Source: Lutjanus erythropterus (lineage: Eukaryota > Chordata > Actinopteri > Lutjaniformes > Lutjanidae). From it: a stretch of 64,000 nt of DNA. Position numbers and translations under genes: made by a program. Where the stretch lies: assembly GCA_020091685.1 (NCBI GenBank), contig CM034606.1, positions 16,399,695-16,463,694 on the forward strand, read 5' to 3'. Positions 37,601 to 49,812 of the stretch are shown here, piece by piece. The notes below the pieces were generated by a model, which saw nothing but the letters and a program-made list of their open reading frames with translations, was not told the DNA's origin and searched no databases. Position 1 is the stretch's first letter. Every line of letters begins with the position of its first letter.

Positions 37601-39867
37601 ACTGGAACACGTAGCGAGCCAAGCCTTGCATGAGTTCAGCTGGCCAGGTTGGTGGTGCCGTCTCACCCACCTCTCTTTTGAGTCTAAAGGTGAGCTCAAA
37701 GCCAAACCCACTGGGTCCGTCTGCCCCCGTGAATCTAGCAAACACACACACAGTGCAAAACCATGTGAATAAAACTCTAGAAGCTGTACTTTAATTCCTT
37801 TATTATATGCAAGAGGGTTATGAAAATCACAATGCTTGTCAAGATCAACAGCCTTCTCTAAAATAATAAAGGATCATTAGGTGCTATGTTAGCGAGAAGG
37901 TGATCTCCTCTTTAAAGAGGTCCTGGCATAAAGAAATATTTACTTAGAAAGGCTTGATGTGATGTACAGATTTCCCAGGTTTTTCACAATGAAAAATGCA
38001 GGGTTCCTACACGTTTCCAGAGGCAAATTTAAGCACTTTTGCAAGAAATTTGAAAGTGCTTTTTCAATTTTTTTCAGCATCTTACAGCTGTGGTAAATTA
38101 TATATCTTTATATTCAAAATGATTATTTTACATCATCACAATAAAGCAGATGATATTGCACTATAAACAACCAAAATTGTTCTGTCATAGCATTGTAGTA
38201 TAGAAAGGTGACAAATTAAAGGAAAACACAATAAAGTTCCATGTTTCAAAGTATGTCACCTGTCTGACTTGGCACTAAGGCTGCACAATTAATCGCAAAT
38301 TATCAAAATTGCAATAAGGGCAAGTGCAATATTCAAATCGCAGAGCCCTGCGATTTTGTGATGATGGAAAAATATGTGACAAAACAGCACTATAGTTTGT
38401 TCTCCAGATGTAAGAAGACATGTTTGTTTGGTACAGACCGCAACAAATACTACATCATCTTGACTTCAATATTTTTTTCAGTGAAATTAAAAACTGTGAT
38501 GCGAAAATTATCATTCTCACTAATCGTATCACATATTGTGATCGCAATTTCGGTCAAAATAATTGCAATATGACTCATTACCATTCCCTGCAGCCCTTCT
38601 TCCATGCAGTCCTTCTTGACATTCTTATCTAAAATGCTAAATATTCAGTCAGATATAGATTTATATGACATTATAATTTCAAGCTGTTTCAAGCACTTCA
38701 ACCAAAATCCAACCCTAAAAACACTACATTAAAATCAAAGTGTTTTCAAGGATTTATAGCACCCTGGAGCCTTGAAATTAATTAATTAAAAAGAAAGAGA
38801 TCAAGAAAGCTCTTCATCTGTCCTACTAATCATGTGTTGATGTGTTACTAAAAGTCAAGTTGTCACAGTAGTGTACTTACTCATGAACCCTATTATCCCC
38901 ATACAGGTCACTCAGTCCAAAGCTGACATAGTGCCAATGCTCCTGGATGTCCTGTGCTGGACAGCCCATACTCCTGTACATACTGATGTAGTCTAATGGG
39001 TCTGGTCCCCCTAACCTGTATGAAGCATAACATGAAAAGAAACGATGACATTAAAAACTGTACTATTATAAATGAACTGCGTTAACTCTTCACAACATGC
39101 AGCAGAGTCAGAAATACTTTATTGATCCCCGGGGCAAAATTGTTTGCGTTACAGTAGCATCCTACAAGTGGTACACTTAATGGTGTAAAAACAACAACAA
39201 TGCGGAGATGGCGGATAAGTGTGTTAGGATACGAGTGTTATGAATAACAGTATGGGTTGGTTTATATGCACAGTATACATAAATACATGCAGAATGATGA
39301 CAGTTCATCAGAGTATTAGACTACTGGATTACTATTACTACACAAAGTATTTAAAAGTTTAATTAGTGCACAAATAACCATATTGTTAGGGTGGAACTGC
39401 ACGTATGAAGATATAAATAAAATATAAATAGTAAATGTTAAGACAGCTAGCCTAGCTGGAAGACCATAACTTGTGCAACAGTAATTTGATATGTTTAATT
39501 TTTTTTTTTTTTAACTAAGCTAGCATACTGTAGTTTGGTACAGTCCTTAAACTCCCACAGTGGCAATTAGCCACAGTTTTGCTCCTGGATGTAGTTAGCT
39601 GAGAAGTTAGCTTAGCAGCTAAGCTAACTGTTGGCTAGCCATACACAAACTTGTTCTACAAACTCAGAGCCTAACTTACAGATGTGCCAGACCCACAACA
39701 AGAGAACAGAGTACCTACCAATATTTTACGATGGCTGTAACTTGAAGTGGGTTGGCCTGCTCGGGGTAAAGTCGCCTGCATTCCCCGTAGATAGCCTGCA
39801 GTCCTGGGGGAAACAGCGGCACCAGCCCGTGGGCTTGAGCACCACTGCTAGGCCGTACCTCATCCAT
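28637..39867 (-). CDS. sufu: Suppressor of fused homologue (twelve coding exons)
   Basis: Exons on the - strand: 39867-39719, 39015-38881, 37734-37598, 36049-35907, 35008-34923, 34170-34098, 32511-32358, 32215-32113, 31798-31664, 29140-29002, 28894-28826, 28726-28637. All are GT-AG and in phase, giving 470 aa (human SUFU 484). The N-terminal SUFU domain includes LFPPGLQAIYGECRRLYP and the HWHYVSFGLSDLYGDNRVHE block; SWHSPLDNSESRIQHMLL follows; the C-terminal domain includes TRQLESVHLKFNQESGTLLP and GRLLHGRHFTYKSI; the end is VFDNPLQ. RKDSLES (about 329-335) corresponds to the human region phosphorylated by GSK3beta and PKA. Known role: binds GLI transcription factors in cytoplasm, cilium tip and nucleus and represses Hedgehog signalling. 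The Pro/Ala-rich N-terminal linker of human is mostly missing here. The start MDEVRPS fits the human MAELRPS. Confidence 0.97.
28977..28995. repeat. (TG)n tract beside the sufu exon 10 donor
   Basis: On the coding (-) strand the donor reads CAG|GTATATAC and runs straight into about 10 CA units. CA repeats just after a donor are known binding sites for hnRNP L. Confidence 0.9.
30680..30905. mobile_element. Partial GGGCTGCAACTAA-type element in sufu intron 9
   Basis: TTTAAGAAGCTGGAACCAAG and GAATCGATTATCAAAATATT match the interior and right part of the element seen at 54834-55135. Both ends are degraded. Confidence 0.5.
32644..33202. mobile_element. Palindromic dispersed element, family 1, copy D
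   Basis: The right end AAACTATCCCTTTAA is intact; the left end is truncated and starts near TATGAGGTACTTATC. Interior words AGAGTTACTGGTCTACCGCT and the foldback around 32770-32815 match copies A-C. It sits in sufu intron 6, about 130 bases before exon 7. Confidence 0.7.
37078..37175. mobile_element. Fragment of the GGGCTGCAACTAA-type element in sufu intron 3
   Basis: The left end GGGGCTACAACTAACCATG and TTGATTGATTAATCAG are recognisable; the rest is lost. Confidence 0.45.
38276..38598. mobile_element. AGGCTGCACAATTAATCGCAA-type MITE in sufu intron 2
   Basis: It begins AAGGCTGCACAATTAATCGC and ends CCTGCAGCCCT, with ATTGCAATATGACTCATTAC just inside the right end mirroring the AATTGCAATA and GCAATATTC words on the left. 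The inverted ends and absence of coding sequence fit a small non-autonomous hAT-like transposon of a type common in teleosts. Confidence 0.65.
39102..39440 (-). mobile_element. LINE-type 3' tail fragment in sufu intron 1
   Basis: Read on the - strand the edge is CCCCGGGGATCAATAAAGTA followed by TTTCTGACTCTGC, a 3' end typical of a fish LINE (I believe a Rex/CR1-like family). The rest of the interval shows no open reverse-transcriptase frame. The left extent is approximate. Confidence 0.5.
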
Positions 39868-40139
39868 GCCAAGGCCTCGAACAAATCCGGTTATTCTATA
39901 TAAAACAACGTATATGCGGCTAACTTCCGCTGTCTACCGCCAGTTCAGTAGAAAAGAAACAAACCTAAATCATAAATGTGTCACAATAATAATATCGTCC
40001 AACGAAAAGCGGGGTTAAACCCGATCGTTGTGTTACTCTCAACAGGGGCACAGCCTGTTGCTCGCCCTCTACAAAAAGCTACTCTACCATTGGTCGGTTG
40101 GGGTCATGACGTAATTGACTGTCGGCACTACTAGCCAAT
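39868..40139 (-). promoter_or_regulatory. sufu: sufu promoter region
   Basis: Upstream of the sufu start there is an ETS-type ACTTCCG at 39923-39929, an inverted CCAAT (ATTGG) at 40089-40093, a CRE-like TGACGTAA at 40107-40114 and a CCAAT at 40135-40139. CpG dinucleotides are frequent from 39850 to 40130, in contrast to the flanks. No clear TATA box is correctly placed. This combination is typical of housekeeping-like vertebrate promoters. The start site is probably between 39900 and 40050, an inference. Confidence 0.55.
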
Positions 40140-43100
40140 GGAACATGAGATTTTAGGTTAGTGTGGATTTGTAGATGATTTTGATTGGCTGATACGCTGT
40201 CAATCAAACAGTAGGAAGATGTGATTTCAGGTTTTGCACTTCAAAAGTTTTTCAAGGGGCCAAATGGGTCTTTAAAGAAAAGTACAATAACGAATGATTG
40301 AAGACGTAGTCAGAGTGTTTATTCAAGAAAAATCAGCAATACGAAAATGTACAATTACTCTATTTAAGTCCCGCACTGAAAGTTTTATTTGAGTGAAAGC
40401 AGAGAAGTAATCTAATAATTTATAACTATTTCTAAATAAATATATTACTCCATCTCCACCAGTCAGACGAGTGTGACCCACATGTAACTCCGTAGTGGTG
40501 GCAGGCTAGGTCAATTATTATTCTTTTTATGTTTATTTTAATTTTAATATATTCTATTATTTACATTTTTATTGTTTATTATTTAAAAAAATCAGAGCAT
40601 GGATTTTATTTTATGCACTAGGAATGAAGCACATTTTTTGTTGACATGGTGCAAATATTCTTAATACATTTCTACTATCTTCCTGATACATTTCTCTTGC
40701 GTTGTTCTTTCATTTAACTAATTATAGAAGTGTAAAAGGCTTAGTCAGTTTTTTCCAGGGGACATGCATGAGGGGATCCTTGATATATTTCCTATCGTGT
40801 AAGGGATCTTTGGCTGAGAAAAAAAAAATTAAGAACCTCTAATTTAATCTACTCATTATCGGAAAATGGAAATATTCAAGTAAAGCACAAGTACCACAAA
40901 ACTGTGCTTCAGTAAAATACTTGAGTAAATGTGTTTCAGTTACTTTCCACCTCTTCAACTGATGTTATTGTATTAAGTAACATTTTGGCTTTTAATTCCA
41001 CATTTAGACATGTTTATTTTATTATTTCAATATGGTTTCACAATCCTTTAGTCTATAAGTATGAAAATATATTTTATTATATTACTAATTGTGCTATATT
41101 AATATTGGTTGCTTGTAAACATTTATTAAAAGAAAGCATTGTTATTAAGGAGCTCTACATTTCTTGTAGGGTCAAAGAATTCAGTCAAAATATCCCTTCA
41201 CTTTGAAAATTATATAGCATATTAGTCTCCATGATACCATCATTATTTTGGGACTGTTCACTACTGATACTTGTACTCTATGCTGTGTACAGAATAATAC
41301 ATGACTTGAATAAAATTATCCACTTAAGAAAAATGAAAATAGGCATTAGAAAACACTTACATCATGAGAAAAAAACGCTTAGTGTTTTTAATCATTACTT
41401 TCCTGATGAGAGATAATTGTGGCACACTCATCTTTTACATAATACTGAATCCGAGAGTAGAGCAACGGTAAACACGGTGTCTTATCAGCCGATGGATTTT
41501 CCGCCGTGCAAAGATCATCTAGGTGTAGAGATGTCAGCCATTCTTTACACACCTCTTCTTTATACCTTATATTTCTCATACATATTGCTGCATGCTGCAA
41601 GAGAGTGATGTTTCCATTAAACCTTCCTCACACACACAGTGGCAAAAAAGCACCCACCCTTTTCTGCCTATCACCATCATACATTATACCTGGAGGCCAA
41701 GAACTATAGAACCAAACCAGGTTGGTGACAAAAAAAAATCACTGATACAGAGCCTTTCCTGTAATGCCGTTAAATTCGTGTGGGAGTTATGTGTGCAAAT
41801 TCAGCAGCCATGACCATCCATGACTGCAGCGCAAGAACAAGGTTTGGATTGAGCTTTGCCGCCTTAAACAGGTCATTTCTTGGCGGAGACTGAAGACGGT
41901 CTATAGTCATGTCATGGAACTAACAGTTGTCAAGAGCATATCCGAGAATAACTTCCAGACTCTAAAGGGACCTAAAAAAGAACTGCTTCAAACCAGTATC
42001 GGTGTACTACAACTCTGATTGAGTCAACATAACAACATGCTGTTTTGTATTTTATGCTTCAAAAGTCACAGCTGTAGGTTATGTTAGATTCCCATGATAC
42101 TGTAATTGAAATGACGTTGGCAGTCATATGTAATCATAGTGTTTACAGCCAACCTAGGTAACTGCCATCACCACAGCTGCAGATTTTATAGGGCTAAAGC
42201 AGAGATAAGATCTGAAAAACAGAGGTCTGTACGTGTGGGTGAGGTAGCCCGGTAGCCATTGTATTTCTGAAAATTATTGTCCTTGAATGCTCTTGCCCTT
42301 TAAAAAATGTATGACTCAAATGTCGCAATATTTTAAACAAACAAAATGTCACGAGAGTTAATAAATTTCAGAGGAAAATGATTCACTTTGCTTGACTTTA
42401 TTAAAAATGTACACGTTTAACAACAACTGATCAGTAATTTAGACACGTTTATTTGACTCACAGTATTATTACATGCAAAATAATTCTTTAATCATCATTT
42501 AAAGAAAGGTAACAATGCACACAAACATACAGATAAAAATAATGCTGGAATGAATGTAAACCACACACTTTGATGGTCATGATTTCCACGCTGACAGGCT
42601 GACAGACTAGTACCATGCCAAAAGAACTGAGCCCATAGATGACACCTGAAGACGCCACCATCTATGGAATTCAGTTCTCATAGTAGAGCACTCATCAAAG
42701 TTTGGCCCTCGGGAGCCTCTTGATCCTTGAATGGCTTAATCATCTGACACATGCTTAATTATTAGTGTCCTTTTCAACTCAGTTTCACAAATAAATGAAA
42801 ACAAAGTAACACCATTTACAACAAATAACACAACACAAAATGTATGAAATTCACAATAAAAAGTGGGTTCAGGATATATGAATATATTGAGCCGCGCACT
42901 GAAGTGAAGTCACTCATGACCAAGCCTATTTCTCAAGAAGAGCAGGGTGATGAGATAATAACGTCAGCCCTACTCCTTTCATTGGAAGATTGAGCAATAG
43001 GGCATTACACTGTAAAAAAAAAAAAGAAAGAAAAAAAAAGAAAAAACTGTTGAAAAAACATAATTTCAAGGAAACTGGCTTCACTTAGTCTTTGAATTTT

Positions 43101-43304
43101 ATGTCAAACTTCAGCTTTTATGTTTTGAAATAGACAAGACAATTTTTGCCGAACTGTAATCTTTTTTTTGGGTTAATTTACTTTTCTTCTTTAGATAAAC
43201 TACAAATGTTTTTGTTTCTAAAACTGACAGATTTAGTTTTAAGATGTTCAAGACGGAAAGATAATCGTCTCAACACAATATATACTTTAGTTTATTTCAG
43301 AATG

Positions 43305-43909
43305 TAAAGGGAAAACAAATCCAAAATACACATTTTCCCTCTTTGCCTGTAGAGCTATTCATTGAACTAGATTGCTTTGGTTTGATTTGCTGAGTTTTGG
43401 AGATACCTGCCATAGAGATGTCTGTCTTCTCTCCAATGGGACTAAATGACACTCGGCTTGTGGTGCTCAAAGTGACAAAACATACTTTTGAAAAATTCAA
43501 CAACAGCGTCTCTTTCCAGAAATCATGATCTGGCTGCTCAAGATAATCCACAAACGTTGTTGTGCGCGGTTTCATGTAGGATCTTCTTTCTTTCTACGGT
43601 AGAATCTACTAGAAATACTTTATTTCTACTAGAAAGAAAGTAGCTCCTACATGAACCTTCTCACAGCAAGGTCTGTGGATCATTTCTGAAAAGAGAGACT
43701 GGTTTTGAATTTTTCAAATGTAATTTTTGGCGCCACAAGCTGAGCGCCATCTAGTCCCATTATATTTGAGAGAAGGAAGACATCTCTGTGGCTGATTTAT
43801 CCGCGACTCGCAACGCGCACCAAAACAATCTAGATTTGAAAAATTGTACTACAGGTAAGAGGAAAAATGTGTAGGCTAATTTTGATTTTGGGGTGAACTG
43901 CCCCTTTAA
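43305..43909. mobile_element. Palindromic dispersed element, family 2, copy 1
   Basis: It begins TAAAGGGAAAACAAATCC and ends TTTTGGGGTGAACTGCCCCT; the two halves are imperfect inverse copies, with the centre at TTTCTACTAGAAAGAAAGTA (about 43620). GAAATCATGATCTGGCTGCT and TAATCCACAAACG recur in copy 2 at 49239. No transposase frame. Confidence 0.65.
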
Positions 43910-45967
43910 GTTGAGTTTGATTTGAAACTCAGAAATTTAGTAAAAACAGTCGCCTTGACTTTTGTCCTTTTTTTACAGTGTACAGTAGCAACTGAAGTTA
44001 ACCATAAACAGTGATAAAACATAGTTGGCATTTTCATCATACATTTATTTAAAACATCTACTGTCGTGGCCACACACCAAGAAGCACTTCATGTCAGTGA
44101 AACAATGTGAAAAACAAACCTCTAAAATGAAGTTATGATTGAAAGGATCCAATGCTGTGGTTAGACAAAGCCTATGGAGCGTTTTAGGGTCATCTGAGGA
44201 AACCCATCCCCTCAACCTCCTGGTATTCCTGGAAAAGCTTCACAACTGAAACGAAAGTCTGTATACTGGGCTGATGCAAGCACTGAATCAGATCATGGTG
44301 ATACTGCTCTGGTCAAGGAATGAAATGACTCATCAGTTATGGCCGAACACTCCCAGGAAAATAACTTTAGGACAATATGATCATTCACATACAGTTGCTC
44401 GCTGTATCTTTGAACCCTCCGGAGTAAAGTTTGCCATTAACTGACCTGCGTTGCATTTTAGGATCTCTTCCTTCATCTAAAATAAAAAAAAAACAACCTC
44501 ACTCAAGGCCTGCAGTCAATATTGACAGTGACAGCTCAGTTGGATCAATGTTATCTCAGTCACTGTAGTTTATTCAGTATGAGTGTACATTCTTTTAGGA
44601 TACATGTAAAACAGTACAATGAACTTTGTGAGGAAGGCCACACCTGAACACGTTCAGGAAACTCCTATCTTTCCGGCAGTTGGACTGGGAAACAACCGGT
44701 TCTACAGCCTATTACTAGACAAGAAATCCCATATTAGGGCATTAACCCACTCATAAGGCCTGCACTCATTTAAACGGCTCTCAAACAAAAAGGTCAGATT
44801 GGTCAAATTACCCACATCCTGATCAGAAATGTGGAAGTTAGTGTTTCTTTATACTTATTTAAAAAATTTCACAACTTAAAACATGTTGAAAGTAGCCTGT
44901 AGTTTTGTTTATGGCAATTTTTAGAAAAAAAGTGTCAAATAGTTTTTAAATTTGATCATAATTTGACCAATTTTCTGCCTATATACTTACCCCAGACATT
45001 CAGAGAAAATGTTCTGTCCAGATCAGAAATACATGTCCTTATGAAGGCCTCCCCGGACTGCGCTCTCGCAGAGTTTAAACCCACTTCAGAGGTCCCATCT
45101 CAACAAAAAGATGTCTGAGCGTTGAATCAGCAGCAAGCCTTTTTCCAAAATGAATGAACACACAGTGGAGCCATCTCTCCCCAGTTCACCTGCACGTTCT
45201 GCTCCCATGGCCTCCAAGTTCCAAGGAAGGATACAGCAGCATACTGTCTGACATTCAGAGCAAAGCACCTTAAATACCACCACCTTTCACATCACCCATC
45301 AGCCTCCCTCCCTCCCTCCCTCCTCTCTATCTGTTTCTCATACACTCCCTCCGTTCGGTAAGCCTGACAGTCACTTCCCAGTAAGAAGGAAACAGTGGGA
45401 GTGAACAGCACGCCCCCTCACAGTGAATCAACACATAATAGTTTCTGAGGAAAACCATCTGACTGGCCCTGCCCCCTGTTCCCATAAAGTAAGCAGGGGA
45501 AAGGCTGCGTCTACTCGAGGAGCCAGGAATTCCCCCACAGGCCATGAACAGCTGTCGAGATGAGAGACGATGACGGAGCCGACACACTGGAAGTTTGCTG
45601 GCCTGGCCGTATGCAAACAGAAACCGTGTTTGGTGTTTTGTATAGAGAAATAGTGTTTAACACTGCAGTGTGTTTACATAATAAGTGAATGGAAATTCTG
45701 TCCACACACTGTGGGTGTTGAAATGCACAGTCATGTTTGAGCTGGTGACACCACGTTTCCTAGAAAAGTGTTTTTTATCTTTGCTAAATGGTATTTATCA
45801 GCAGGTCAGTGCATACTGCTTGCGTCATGGGTGTGTTTAGGATGAGATCGATTCATGTGGATATTTGTGTAGCTGGTGATATTTATTCAGGTGAGGTCTG
45901 ATACGGGTGTATTCAGTGAGGCAGCATTCATAAAATAGCTTTGTTTGCTCTCTGGTCACAATCAAAC

Positions 45968-47562
45968 ACAGAGGTGGCAAAATAAGTACAGATACTTGTG
46001 TAAAAAAAATACTCTGGTAAAAGAAAAAGTAGTAATTCAACATCTTTACTCAAGTAAAAGTGAAAAAACACAGGCTCTGAAATGAACTCAAAGTGTGAAA
46101 GTCTTTCTTTGAAGGACTTTTCTACCAGCTGCTTCTGTGCAAAACTAAATGAACCTTTTTTCTGTGGTCAAATCTCTGTCTGTTTTGCCTTCTGATGATG
46201 TTGTTTTAGTTTTGTTACACATTTTACATCATTTTTTTCTTGTTACAACTTATGTCATTTTCATATTGTTACATCGTTTTTGTCTTGTTGCATCTTTTGT
46301 CATTTTCATCTTGTTACTTCTTTTTTGTCTTGTTGCATCTTTTATGTCATTTTCATCTTTTTATGTCTGTCGTGCATGATACGCACAGACGTATACACCA
46401 AGGAATTGTCTTTTCTGTTATTGTCCCGTACATTTAGGTTGAAATCTCTCTCTGCAGTCAAACCTCCGTTTCCTCTTTTATGTTGTTTTCATCTTATTAC
46501 GTTTTTTAAAGTTGTTTTTGTCTGTGTTCTTACGTCACTTTTGTTTTGGCACCTCTTTTAATTAAAATTAAATAATTTTCATTGTTACGTCTTTTGTCGC
46601 TTTTGTTTTGTTATATATTTAAATAATTTTCATGTTGTTATGACTTATATCGTTTTCACCTAGTTATGACTTTTTTGTCTTGTCACATCTTTTAGGTCAT
46701 TTTTGTCGTAGGTCCGTCGTGCTTGATGTGCACTAATTCAGACTGAAATCAGTCTCTGTAGTCTCACTCTGTTTTGTCTGGTTACATCATTAACATTGTT
46801 CTCATCTTGTGATGTCTTTTACATCGTATTGTTTTCGTCTTGTTATGCTGTTTTTGTCTTTTTACGCCACTTTTGTCTGATGCTTTTGTTTTGTTACGTC
46901 ATGAATGATTCTCCAAGGAATCGTCTTTTCTGTGTTACTGTCCCATCTATTCAGGTTGGAATCAGTCTCAGAGATTAGTCAAGTCTCCCCGTTTTGTCTT
47001 GTGTTTTAGTGTTTTCATCTTGTTACATTTTTTGAGTAATTTTTGTCTTGTGACGTCTTTTACACTGTTTCTGCCTTGTTAGATCTTTTATGTTGTTTTT
47101 ATCTTGAGAAGATTTTTACATTGTGTTCATGTCTTTTGTGTTGTTACGTGTTTTACATTATTTTCATCTTATCATGTCATTTTTATTTTGTGTGTTTAAC
47201 ACAGTTATTTATCTTGTTACATCTTTTTTTGTCGTGTTAAATCTTTTGGGTTATTTTCATCTTGTTACATGTATCATGCATGATATGCACTGATGTATAT
47301 ACCAAGGACTCTTCTGCTCTATGTGTTATTTTTCCATCCATTTAAGGCTTCAATCAGTCTTGATGTTGGGAAGATGGTGCAAAATGACACAACATAAAAA
47401 TAACAAAATAATCCCCCTGAAATGCACAAAATCTAAACTACTAAGCCTGTTTTGAAAACTGAAAGAGTAGAAAGTACAGATGTTTGTGATAAAATACAGG
47501 AAGTAAAAGCAAAAAGCACAGAAACAAATGACTTATACTTAGTTACTTCCCACCGTTGGTCA
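45968..47562. mobile_element. ACTTGAGTA-type element carrying an internal tandem repeat
   Basis: The left end AGAGGTGGCAAAATAAGTAC (with CTTTACTCAAGTAAAAGTG) and the right end GACTTATACTTAGTTACTTC followed by CCACCGTTGG look like the two ends of the fish element whose ends pair AAGTA with TACTT words. The 1.1 kb between them is the compound tandem repeat listed separately. No transposase frame remains. Confidence 0.5.
46190..47365 (+). repeat. Compound T-rich tandem repeat (minisatellite in higher-order units)
   Basis: Short units resembling TTGTTACATCTTTTGTCATT (about 22-28 bases) are repeated with much divergence. They are punctuated by about five longer spacers that share CCAAGGAATTGTCTTTTCTG and GTTGAAATCTCTCTCTGCAG; spacer anchors fall near 46166, 46441, 46745, 46960 and 47351. 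The strand bias (T-rich, A-poor on +) creates open frames rich in Phe, Leu, Ser and Cys that are not genes. Confidence 0.75.
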
Positions 47563-48517
47563 AACATGATGTGAAACTGCTTAATCAGATGAACGAGAGA
47601 GTAGTGGGTCAGCAGGTAAAAACCAGCTTTTAAACAAGCCAGAGGCGAGTAATTTTCAGTTTCATTGTTCAGTGACCCTGTAAAAACCCTCTGATTTCCT
47701 CATCCTCTGCCTCGTCACCTCACGTACGAGAAACTTGTCTGGACTTCATAGATACTTCCTCAGAAAAGGCCCTGTCAGAGTAATTCAATTTATTTCCCTG
47801 ATCTGGACAAAAGGGGGAATCCACACACTGTTGGAAAAATCAAAGCACAGTTCCTTTCTTGTACTTGGATGCCTATTTGCACACATTTCCTGGATATATA
47901 CGTGTGTCACGACTCTTTGTTTTGCAATAGAGCACACCAAGATTATGTTGTGGCTTAAACTGAAGGTAAAAACCCAGCCACAGAAGCACGAGCAGCCATT
48001 ACTAGAATACGAGGTTACAGAGACCCCATAGAGTCCCACCATTGATGTGTAGTGACTCTAGACTCCACTTTCAAACTACATCCTTGGGCTGGTGGGATAA
48101 GTTGCAATTGACATTTTGCGCCGGACTTCAGAAACAAGCCTGGCTTTCATGCTGCTGTTTGAACACTGGGGAAATCACTCGCAAAGGTCACTGAGCCCAT
48201 TTCCTTTCTTTCCTCCCCATGCATCTAAAGACCTGTAACAGCCCCTTTCAACTGCTCTTCACTTACTGGCAAACATATTCAAATTTCTATATAGGAAGTG
48301 AGAGAAGGTGTAGGTAACCAAAGAGCACATAGGACATGAGACAGCATCTTTTATTACAGCTCTTACTTGTTTTATCACTGTTGCTTTCACAGACAACTTA
48401 CACATTTCACATGGAAGGCTGAAAGGAGATGCAGATATTTTTATTTGCATGAAACTGTGTAGTGATCACTAGAGGGGTCACAATTTCAATTCTAAATTGA
48501 AAATCTATTGAAAGCTA

Positions 48518-48972
48518 TAGAGCTGCAGCGATTAGTCAGTTAATCAATTAGATGTCAACTATTAAATGAAGTTCCAGCTATTTTGATAACTGATTATTGG
48601 GAATTATTTTCCATGAAAAAATGTCAAAATTCTCTGATTTCAGCTTCTAAAATATGAGTATTTAAGGTTTCTTTAGTTACAGTAACAAGATTCAACAACA
48701 AGGATTGCCTGCTTAATTGGGGAAAGGAAAATGCCATGTTGGGCAACTAAATCTGGCAATTCACTCGCCCAACCAGGCGAGTGGTGAAAAAGAATTAAAC
48801 TATTTTAATAACTGATTAATTGAGATAGTAGAAAATGATTTCCTGCTTTTCTTTGTTTATTACCATATTAAATGGAATATCTTTTTTGTTTTTTCTGACA
48901 AAACGAAACATTTAAAGACATCGCCATGGACTTTGAGAAACTGGGATGAACGTGTTTCACTATTACAGCCCC
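48518..48972. mobile_element. GGGCTGCAACTAA-type element, diverged copy
   Basis: The left end TAGAGCTGCAGCGATTAGTC and right end TTTCACTATTACAGCCCC are opposite ends of the inverted-repeat element also at 54834 and 56630. Interior GAAAAAATGTCAAAATTCTC is recognisable. A roughly 110-base insertion or rearrangement appears in the middle (near 48690-48790). Confidence 0.6.
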
Positions 48973-49238
48973 AGATTAAACATGACAAATATTAGTCTTT
49001 GTTATTCTTTAATAACGACTAATAAAACAATTTGTAAAGGGGCAAGTAAAAATCAACTTAGGGCAAGTAGATTTCTGTCCCAAAAACTTAAATATTGAAC
49101 CCTGAAATTCAATAAATATTATCAACTATCTGCTGATCTTTATAAGAATCTATAGTCTAACAATGGCATAGCCATTGAAAAAAAAGAAGTTTAAAATAAA
49201 AATGCAATCATGACACCCCTAGTAATCACCATTATTTT

Positions 49239-49751
49239 TTAAAGGGACAGTTCACCCCTAAATCAAAGGTACATTTTTTTTTACCTGTAGTGCTATTTAT
49301 GCGTCTAGACAGTTGTGGTGCGAGTTGCTGAGCTTGGCTGTAGAGATGTCTGCCGTACAATGGAAATAAATGGCATTCAGCTCTTGGTGCTCAAACTGGA
49401 AAAAAAAATACATTTGGAAAATTTAACACCAGCATCTCTTTCTAGAAATCATGACCTAGTTATTCAAAATCATCCACAGACCTTTTCTTTCTTGTAGAAA
49501 GAAAATAGTTACAGTAAATTCTACCACTGAAACAAAGTAGTTTCAGTGGACTCTGCCACAAAAGGAAACTAGTTCTTCACGAAACTGTTCACAACAAAGT
49601 CTGTGGATTATCTTGAGTGCTGAGTTTATGAGATCTAATTTTTGGCGCTTTGATTACGAGAAGCCAACAGCCATCTAGTCCACTGAATAAACAAAACTAC
49701 AGGTAGGAGGAAAAACAGGCATTTTTGATTTTGGGGTGAACTGTCCCTTTA
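49239..49751. mobile_element. Palindromic dispersed element, family 2, copy 2
   Basis: It begins TTAAAGGGACAGTTCACCCC and ends TTTGGGGTGAACTGTCCCTT, nearly perfect inverse copies. The centre TAGAAAGAAAATAGTTACAG resembles copy 1. It ends 62 bases beyond the mettl18 stop codon and is therefore probably part of its 3'UTR. Confidence 0.75.
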
Positions 49752-49812
49752 GCAGATCTTGAAAGAGTCCCTGACAGTATCTGCATCTTAAATCCAGGAC
49801 TGCTTTACTTAT

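Larger units (their letters stand above)
40200..49238. other. Gene-free interval between sufu and mettl18
   Basis: I find no frame with protein-like composition. It contains an ACTTGAGTA-type fragment (about 40863-40955), a second palindromic family (43305-43909, next copy at 49239), an ACTTGAGTA-type element interrupted by a T-rich compound tandem repeat (45968-47562) and a GGGCTGCAACTAA-type copy (48518-48972). The stretches 41200-43000, 44000-45900 and 47570-48500 show nothing I can classify; some of the last may be mettl18 3'UTR. Confidence 0.55.

Noticed and set aside
46149..47240. Several Phe/Leu/Cys-rich frames that could be read as small membrane proteins
   Set aside because: They arise from the T-rich tandem repeat, overlap each other in different frames and lack conserved residues or splice context.
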